From assembly GCA_030147335.1 (NCBI GenBank), contig JASKZZ010000508.1:1-10062 (forward strand): a DNA stretch of 10,062 bases, read 5' to 3'. The notes below the pieces were generated by a model. That model was given only the letters and a program-made list of their open reading frames with translations. It ran no database searches and had not been told where the DNA came from. The DNA is from Herpetosiphonaceae bacterium. GTDB taxonomy: Bacteria; Chloroflexota; Chloroflexia; Chloroflexales; Kallotenuaceae. This document shows, in pieces, positions 5,205 through 10,062 of the stretch. Each line of letters begins with the position of its first letter. The stretch's first letter is position 1. The position numbers were made by a program, and so were the translations under genes.

Positions 5205-8153
5205 ATGCCCGTCTATCTGGTTGCTGTCCGCTCACTGGAGCCGCATGATGATCGCCAGCTGATTGCAAGCGCGCAAACTGCGCTTGGTCTTGAGCTTAAC
5301 GCTGCGTATCAAGAGCGTCGCTACCTGCTGGCAGGCACGCTAGCCGACGCCACGACTGCCCGTCTGGCAGCCGAGCTGTTAATCGATCCAGTGCTGGCTG
5401 CTGCCATCTCATTTCCGCTTGATGATATGCAGGCGACTGATCCAGACGCCGACTGGGCGATCGACATTGCATATCGGCCCGGCGTAACCGATAACGAGGG
5501 TGAAAGTTTGCGGCTAGGCGCGGAACGAGCTGGGATAGCGGGTGTTCATGCTGTGCGTACCATCCGACGCTTATATTTACGCGGTACTTTGGGCTACGAT
5601 GCGGTGGAAGAGTTAACGCAGGATCTGCTGGCCAATGATTTGGTCGAGGCTGCGTTGATTTCGCTGCCCGACGATACTATGGCAAGCGCTTCCTTTTATG
5701 CAAAGCTGATCGAACCTCCAGCGCCACAATCGCCGCGTATTGCATCGGTTCCGCTTCGTGATGCCGACGAGGTGACCTTGATGCAGATCAGCCGCAACGG
5801 CATTTTAGCCTTGGATCTGGCCGAGATGCAGGCGATCCAGACGTATTTTCGAGAAGCGGGGCGCGACCCGACCGATGGCGAGCTAGAAACGCTGGCGCAA
5901 ACATGGTCCGAGCACTGCTCACATAAAACCTTCAAAGCGCGCATACACTATCGCTCAAACGAGGTTAATGCCGAGGACGGCGGACCCGACATTCCCGCCG
6001 TGATCGATGGTCTGCTCAAAACGATGTTGATCGAGCCGACGCTCAAAATCAATCCGCCCTGGCTGTTGTCGGCGTTTGTTGATAACGCGGGTATCGTGGC
6101 GGTTGGCGACGACGCGCTTTCGTTCAAAGTGGAGACGCATAACCATCCTTCGGCACTTGAACCGTTTGGCGGCGCAAATACCGGTATTGGGGGAGTTGTG
6201 CGCGATGTGTTGGGGGTATCGGGACAGCCAATCGCCAATCTCGATGTGCTGTGCTTCGGTCCACAGGATTTGCCGGCAGATGCGCTGCCGGAGGGCGTGC
6301 TGCATCCACGTCGCATTGCTGAAGGTGTTGTAGCCGGTGTGCGCGATTATGGCAACAAGCTGGGTGTTCCAACAGTTGCCGGAGCGGTGCTGTACGACGA
6401 AGGCTACCTCCGCAATCCACTGGTTTTCTGCGGCACGGTCGGGTTGTCGCGCCAAGATCAACATTTGACGGGAGTGCAGCCCGGCGATCAGGTTGTGGTT
6501 GTCGGTGGCCGCACAGGACGCGACGGTATTCATGGCGCGACGTTTTCAAGCGAAGAGCTGACCCATCAAACAGCGGAGCTGGTCGGCGCGGCGGTGCAGA
6601 TTGGCGATCCGATTACCGAGAAGCGCGTGATCGACGTGGTGCTGCAAGCGCGTGACCAACAGCTGTATCATGCGATCACGGACTGTGGCGCGGGCGGTTT
6701 GTCATCTGCGGTCGGCGAGATGGGCGAAAAAACCGGCGTGCGCGTAGAGCTAGTTTCAACACCGCTGAAATATGCTGGACTACAGCCTTGGGAAGTATGG
6801 GTGAGCGAGGCGCAGGAGCGCATGGTGCTGGCTGTGCCGCAGCCGTCGCTTGACCGCTTTCTGGCCTTGTGCGCGGCTGAAGATGTGGAGGCGACGGTGA
6901 TCGGCGAGTTCACCGATGACCGCCAGTTGCATGTGACGTTTGACGGTCAAACACTGGTCGATCTCGACATGAACTTTCTCCATGACGGACGGCCGCAGCG
7001 TGAAATGGAGGCTGAGTGGACATTTCAGCCATTGCCTTTGGATCGCCGTCCTGCTAATACGCCAAAGGCACTTCGGGATGCGCTGCACGCACTGCTGGCG
7101 CATCCGAACATTGCCTCCAAAGAACGAATCGTGCGAACCTACGATCATCTGGTGCAGGGTCGGACAGTCCAGGGGCCGCTTGGTGGTATTGACGGTGACG
7201 CGCCGACGGACGCGCCGGTGCTGCAGCCACGACGCGAGCGCAACGAGGTGATTGCGATTGGCTGCGGGATCAACCCGCGCTATGGCCTGCTTGATCCGTA
7301 CTGGATGGCATTGGCATGCTGCGATGAGGCGCTGCGCAACGTAATATCAGTTGGCGGCGATCCATACAAAACATCGCTACTGGATAACTTCTGCTGGGGT
7401 GATCCACGCGAGCCGGATCGATTAGCTGGATTAGTTCGTGCCGCCGTCGGCTGTCGCGATGTTGCCCGTACCTGGAGCACTCCATTTATCTCAGGTAAGG
7501 ATTCGCTCAACAACGAGTATCGTGACCAAAGCGGTCAACGCGTGCCCATTCCTCCGACGCTGCTGATCTCGGCGCTGGCCGTTGTTCCGAGCATTGACCG
7601 TGTCGTAACCAACACGCTGCAAGCCGAGGGCAATTTATTGTATTTGGCGGGCCGCACACGTAATGAGCTTGGTGGCTCGCATTATTTGCTGCTGCACGAC
7701 GAGCTTGGGACGAACGTGCCAAAAGTCGATTTGATTCAGGCGCGGCGTACCTTTCGAGCGTTACATAACGCAATGTCGGCAGGGTTAATCCAATCGTGCC
7801 ATGATCTCAGCGAGGGTGGACTAGCTGTAGCATCAGCTGAAATTGCTTTTGGCAGCGTGCTTGGCCTTGACCTCGATCTATCCACGGTGATCATGGATGA
7901 TGACGCAGCCGATGACGCAGTGCTGCTGTTTAGTGAAACACCATCGCGCTTTTTGGTCGAGGTGCATCCAGACGATAGCGCCGCATTTGGGGCGTTGATC
8001 GAGGGCGTGGAAGTTGCGCTGATTGGCTTTGTGACGAGGGATCCAATCCTGCGGATCGATGGTATTGAGGGTCAAGAGGTGCTGCGAGAGCCTGTTGCGG
8101 GGTTGAAAGCTTCATGGCAGCACCGTCCATTCGAGCCAGGGGCGTTTCAATGA
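5205..8153 (+). CDS. purL: Phosphoribosylformylglycinamidine synthase, PurS-PurL type without glutaminase
   Basis: A 982-residue enzyme of purine synthesis step 4, which turns FGAR, ATP and ammonia from glutamine into FGAM. Residues 1-74 and 83-157 are two PurS-like units (RRYLLAGTL against RLYLRGTL; LLIDPVLAAAIS against LLANDLVEAALIS), mirroring the PurS-dimer-like N-terminal domain of large PurL. The PurL core follows: LDLAEMQAIQTYFREAGRDP (203-222), WSEHCSHK (234-241, with the active-site His at 237), FKVETHNHPSALEPFGGANT (307-326), HPRRIAEGVVAGVRDYGN (367-384), SGKDSLNN (763-770) and HDLSEGGLAVA (866-876). The chain ends near 982 with no Cys-His-Glu amidotransferase domain, so a separate PurQ must supply ammonia; none is seen in the window. 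The start is ATG 5205, with GAGGA at 5195-5199. It overlaps the next gene by ATGA. Confidence 0.95.
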   Translation: MPVYLVAVRSLEPHDDRQLIASAQTALGLELNAAYQERRYLLAGTLADATTARLAAELLIDPVLAAAISFPLDDMQATDPDADWAIDIAYRPGVTDNEGESLRLGAERAGIAGVHAVRTIRRLYLRGTLGYDAVEELTQDLLANDLVEAALISLPDDTMASASFYAKLIEPPAPQSPRIASVPLRDADEVTLMQISRNGILALDLAEMQAIQTYFREAGRDPTDGELETLAQTWSEHCSHKTFKARIHYRSNEVNAEDGGPDIPAVIDGLLKTMLIEPTLKINPPWLLSAFVDNAGIVAVGDDALSFKVETHNHPSALEPFGGANTGIGGVVRDVLGVSGQPIANLDVLCFGPQDLPADALPEGVLHPRRIAEGVVAGVRDYGNKLGVPTVAGAVLYDEGYLRNPLVFCGTVGLSRQDQHLTGVQPGDQVVVVGGRTGRDGIHGATFSSEELTHQTAELVGAAVQIGDPITEKRVIDVVLQARDQQLYHAITDCGAGGLSSAVGEMGEKTGVRVELVSTPLKYAGLQPWEVWVSEAQERMVLAVPQPSLDRFLALCAAEDVEATVIGEFTDDRQLHVTFDGQTLVDLDMNFLHDGRPQREMEAEWTFQPLPLDRRPANTPKALRDALHALLAHPNIASKERIVRTYDHLVQGRTVQGPLGGIDGDAPTDAPVLQPRRERNEVIAIGCGINPRYGLLDPYWMALACCDEALRNVISVGGDPYKTSLLDNFCWGDPREPDRLAGLVRAAVGCRDVARTWSTPFISGKDSLNNEYRDQSGQRVPIPPTLLISALAVVPSIDRVVTNTLQAEGNLLYLAGRTRNELGGSHYLLLHDELGTNVPKVDLIQARRTFRALHNAMSAGLIQSCHDLSEGGLAVASAEIAFGSVLGLDLDLSTVIMDDDAADDAVLLFSETPSRFLVEVHPDDSAAFGALIEGVEVALIGFVTRDPILRIDGIEGQEVLREPVAGLKASWQHRPFEPGAFQ
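8138..8142 (+). promoter_or_regulatory. Ribosome binding site inside the purL 3' end for the DUF1444 gene
   Basis: AGGGG lies seven bases before ATG 8150. An in-frame ATG at 8114 would overlap purL by 40 bases and has a poorer site, so the ATGA-overlap start is preferred. Confidence 0.6.
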
Positions 8154-8962
8154 GCGATCATCAACTCGTGTTTTTACCGGAAGAGTTTACCCAGGCTGCT
8201 GCCCAACATCTTGCGATCTTGCCCGATGTGGAAGTGTTGGAGCTGGGCGATCTAACACTTGAGCTGCGGGTACGAGGTCGGCCCGTCAGCAGCGAACTCG
8301 ACAATTTGTACACCTTGTACCGCAATGAGCCTGATCAGCTTCCAGCATTATGGCAGGCGTTGGAAGAAACATTAGAAGCGCAGCCGCCAGATCGCTCTGA
8401 AGATAATCCTGTTGTATTGCTTGGCCGCGTTCTGCCGATGCTCAAGCCAATAACGCTGTTGAGCGCCGTGCGCGAGCAAGGAATCCCAATGCTCGCCTAC
8501 CGTCCGCTGGTTGGCGATCTGATGGTGACGTATGTTGTTGATGAAGGGCCGAGCGTTGCATATCTTAACGAAGGGCATCTTCAGCGCTGGGGAATTGGCG
8601 AGACAGTGCTGTGGACATCCGCGCTGCGGAACTTACGGGCAAAACCATGGCGACCCAATCCAGGTGTAATTGGTGAGGGCGCGGCTTCACTGCTGCTATT
8701 TAGCGGCAATGATGGGTACGATGCAACTCGATTGTTATTGCCCGAGCTATTTGCAGAATTTGCCGTGTCCATTCCCGGCAATCTTGTTATTGGCGTGCCC
8801 AATCGAGACTTGTTAATCGCGTTTTCGGATGCCGACGCTCGCATTTTTACGCGGGTCCAAGCGCAGGTCGAGATCGACTCGCGAGCAGAAGGGTATCCGC
8901 TAACCGCGCAGCTTTTCAGCTATCGACGCGGTGAATTGGTGCCGTATGTTGGTCGCACCTAA
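8150..8962 (+). CDS. DUF1444 family (YtpQ/UPF0354-like) protein
   Basis: A 270-residue soluble protein. The middle part, LLGRVLPMLKPITLLSAVRE (90-109), then MLAYRPLVGDLMVTYVVDEG (114-133), VAYLNEGHLQRWGIGE (136-151) and LWTSALRNLRAK (154-165), is the characteristic DUF1444 order: a Pro/Leu segment, a strand-rich domain, then a helix with A-x-x-NL. The C-terminal part includes PNRDLLIAFSDAD (217-229). Function is unknown. There is no cysteine, signal peptide or membrane helix. Its ATG overlaps the purL stop as ATGA, implying translational coupling and one mRNA from the promoter at 5076. No terminator follows, but a 91-bp gap separates it from the next gene. The family call is by eye. Confidence 0.82.
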   Translation: MSDHQLVFLPEEFTQAAAQHLAILPDVEVLELGDLTLELRVRGRPVSSELDNLYTLYRNEPDQLPALWQALEETLEAQPPDRSEDNPVVLLGRVLPMLKPITLLSAVREQGIPMLAYRPLVGDLMVTYVVDEGPSVAYLNEGHLQRWGIGETVLWTSALRNLRAKPWRPNPGVIGEGAASLLLFSGNDGYDATRLLLPELFAEFAVSIPGNLVIGVPNRDLLIAFSDADARIFTRVQAQVEIDSRAEGYPLTAQLFSYRRGELVPYVGRT

Positions 8963-9041
8963 AAAGCGTAGGTTGTGGGCAGCGTAATAAAAATTTTCAT
9001 CACTGATTAATTCAACTATCGTCCGGTCGTTGTTCGTTTGC

Positions 9042-9047
9042 AGGGAG
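9042..9047 (+). promoter_or_regulatory. Ribosome binding site that fixes the start of the membrane gene
   Basis: AGGGAG sits six bases before ATG 9054. The alternative TTG at 9030 would put this site inside the coding region. Confidence 0.6.
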
Positions 9048-9053
9048 CCGTTC

Positions 9054-9773
9054 ATGTCGTTGCTAGTGCTCGTGTCGCTCTTGGTGTACGTTGCTGCCTT
9101 AGCGCTGTTATGGCGCGAACGCTCGCTTCGCTACCTGCTGCTGTTGTTTGCTGGTCATCTCGCAATGCTGCTCACTCCATTATGGCAGCGTGTGTATCAA
9201 ATTACGCCGGTAGCCGAAACAGGGCTGCGGCTATTCGGTCGTTTCGCGGTTCCGTGGTCGTTGCTGCTGGTTGGAGGTTCGCTTCTGGCAGCGCCGCCGT
9301 TGATTTTTTATTATGGATTGCGCCATCGCTGGTGGCCGCGCCATTACTTCGCTGTCTGGCTTGGCTACGCGCTTTTCATTATCTACTTTCTGCTGATCGA
9401 GTCGTTGTTGGCGCGGAGTAATACGCAGCTATTTTCGGATACATTGCTGGTTCGGGATACGGTTGTTCCCGCGCAAGTTGTACAGGCAGTGCTGCTCAGC
9501 GGAGTCAGCCTCGGCATGCTGTACACGTTGGTCAGCACGCGTCATTATGCGCTTGAAGTCGCCGTGGTGCCGTTGTTGCTGTGTGGTGTGGTAGCTGCTT
9601 TGCTGTTCTTGGGCATCTTTGCTAGTCCACTATGGGTTTCTACACTGCTTGGCCAATCAGGCCCGCTTGTAACAATTGGCGCGCTTGTAAGTTTTGGTCT
9701 GGTGTTGTGGGGTGTTCACCTCCTAGCGAGTGGCCTTCATGCCAATCGGGGACAGCAACTCTTGTGGCGCTGA
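9054..9773 (+). CDS. Seven-helix integral membrane protein of unknown function
   Basis: A 239-residue, very hydrophobic protein that I do not recognise. Predicted membrane helices lie at about residues 2-20, 26-42, 65-88, 98-119, 141-160, 167-190 and 203-225. Basic residues cluster between helices 1 and 2 (WRERSLR), after helix 3 (LRHRWWPRHY) and at the C terminus (HANRGQQLLWR). There are few acidic residues and no obvious catalytic, metal or haem motif. One Cys occurs, at residue 177. The start is ATG 9054, with AGGGAG six bases upstream. It is 91 bp after the DUF1444 gene and 46 bp before the next, so it may be in a loose operon with either. It could be a sensor, a transport component or an assembly factor. 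Reading frame, good start and consistent hydrophobicity support a real gene. Confidence 0.75.
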   Translation: MSLLVLVSLLVYVAALALLWRERSLRYLLLLFAGHLAMLLTPLWQRVYQITPVAETGLRLFGRFAVPWSLLLVGGSLLAAPPLIFYYGLRHRWWPRHYFAVWLGYALFIIYFLLIESLLARSNTQLFSDTLLVRDTVVPAQVVQAVLLSGVSLGMLYTLVSTRHYALEVAVVPLLLCGVVAALLFLGIFASPLWVSTLLGQSGPLVTIGALVSFGLVLWGVHLLASGLHANRGQQLLWR

Positions 9774-9795
9774 TCTCACATTGATTCCCCATAAC

Positions 9796-9809
9796 GACGT
9801 ACCAACGTC
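9796..9809. repeat. Short inverted repeat before the last gene
   Basis: GACGT (9796-9800) and ACGTC (9805-9809) flank ACCA, just 10 bases before ATG 9820. It could be a small hairpin near the ribosome binding region or an operator half-site pair. Five-base arms can easily occur by chance. Confidence 0.25.
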
Positions 9810-9819
9810 ACGATAGGCT

Positions 9820-10062
9820 ATGCGTCCAGAAGACATTCTTTCGCTATACACTTTTAACAGTTTACGCACGATAGCGCGCGTGCGTGATTATCCCCTCGGC
9901 ACTCTTCGCCGACAGGAGCTGATCGTAGCGCTGACCGAGCGTTTATTTGTGGCGGCTGAGCTTGAGCGCATGGCTGGTGCGTTAGCGCAGAATGAACGCG
10001 CGGCTATGGACGTGGTTGTTCAGGCGGGTGGTCGTGTCCAACGCGCGCAGTTTTCAGAAATG
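9820..10062 (+). CDS. N-terminal part of an unidentified protein with a SAP-like start, 3' partial
   Basis: From ATG 9820 the frame stays open for 81 codons to the window end. An in-frame TAG at 9814 rules out an upstream start. The ribosome binding site is poor: AGG lies only two bases away, so the start may be leaderless or weak. Residues 14-43 (SLRTIARVRDYPLGTLRRQE and on) resemble a SAP-like helix pair with a basic turn. Residues 48-79 (LERMAGALAQNERAAMDVVV, then a GG turn) look like a helical, winged-helix-like segment of the sort found at the front of XPB/Ssl2-type helicase-associated proteins. Nucleic-acid binding is therefore plausible, but only the first part is visible and the family call is tentative. 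Confidence 0.6.
   Translation, partial: MRPEDILSLYTFNSLRTIARVRDYPLGTLRRQELIVALTERLFVAAELERMAGALAQNERAAMDVVVQAGGRVQRAQFSEM

Noticed and set aside
5955..6533. 192-codon minus-strand open frame inside purL
   Set aside because: It is antisense to highly conserved PurL motifs. Its composition and lack of a start signal point to a shadow frame.
8150..8962. Gene after purL considered as purQ (glutaminase subunit)
   Set aside because: The protein has no cysteine and no amidotransferase nucleophile motif. Its motif order fits DUF1444 instead.
8963..9053. Gap after the DUF1444 gene searched for a terminator or promoter
   Set aside because: It is AT-rich near 8985-9010 but has no GC-rich stem with a T-run and no convincing -35/-10 pair.
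9054..9773. Membrane gene considered as a CcsA/CcmC-type cytochrome c assembly protein
   Set aside because: The tryptophan-rich WGxxWxWD-type motif and conserved haem-ligand histidines of that family are not present.

Overview
The window looks like chromosomal DNA from a bacterium, most likely a Chloroflexota member (Chloroflexales/Herpetosiphonales type). This rests on the protein mix: a PHP+AlbA-type protein, a PurL without glutaminase, DUF92 and DUF4383 membrane proteins, and a UbiE/MenG methyltransferase. It is inference from family resemblance, since no search could be run. There are no tRNAs, rRNAs, CRISPR arrays, insertion sequences or phage genes.

Layout. Positions 2-2239 (+) hold the 3' part of a large gene. 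It encodes the end of a PHP domain, an AlbA_2/Schlafen-type domain, and then a C-terminal region with three copies of a W/FDLV-type module. After a 101-bp gap come menG/ubiE (2341-3060) and a small SRPBCC-fold gene (3124-3567), separated by a strong hairpin. A perfect 12-bp stem with flanking A and T runs (3589-3616) acts as a terminator between this group and the convergent DUF4383 membrane gene (4073-3642, -). That gene diverges from a DUF92 membrane gene (+, start probably GTG 4213). The shared upstream region carries two inverted repeats built on GTATC. A near-consensus sigma70 promoter (5076-5104) then drives purL (5205-8153). The purL stop overlaps the start of a DUF1444 gene (8150-8962) as ATGA. 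A seven-helix membrane protein of unknown function (9054-9773) follows, and then the first 81 codons of a gene that runs off the window end (9820-10062).

Functionally, menG performs the last methylation of menaquinone synthesis. The nearby DUF92 gene belongs to the family that includes plant phytyl-phosphate kinase VTE6, so a polyprenyl/quinone link is possible but unproven. PurL is the synthetase of purine step 4. It carries two PurS-like units at its N terminus and no glutaminase, so a separate PurQ must be encoded elsewhere. Most of the window is ordinary housekeeping DNA, and I see no clear undescribed multi-gene system. The items most worth a second look are the repeat-bearing PHP/AlbA protein, the translationally coupled purL-DUF1444 pair, and the GTATC repeats between the divergent genes.
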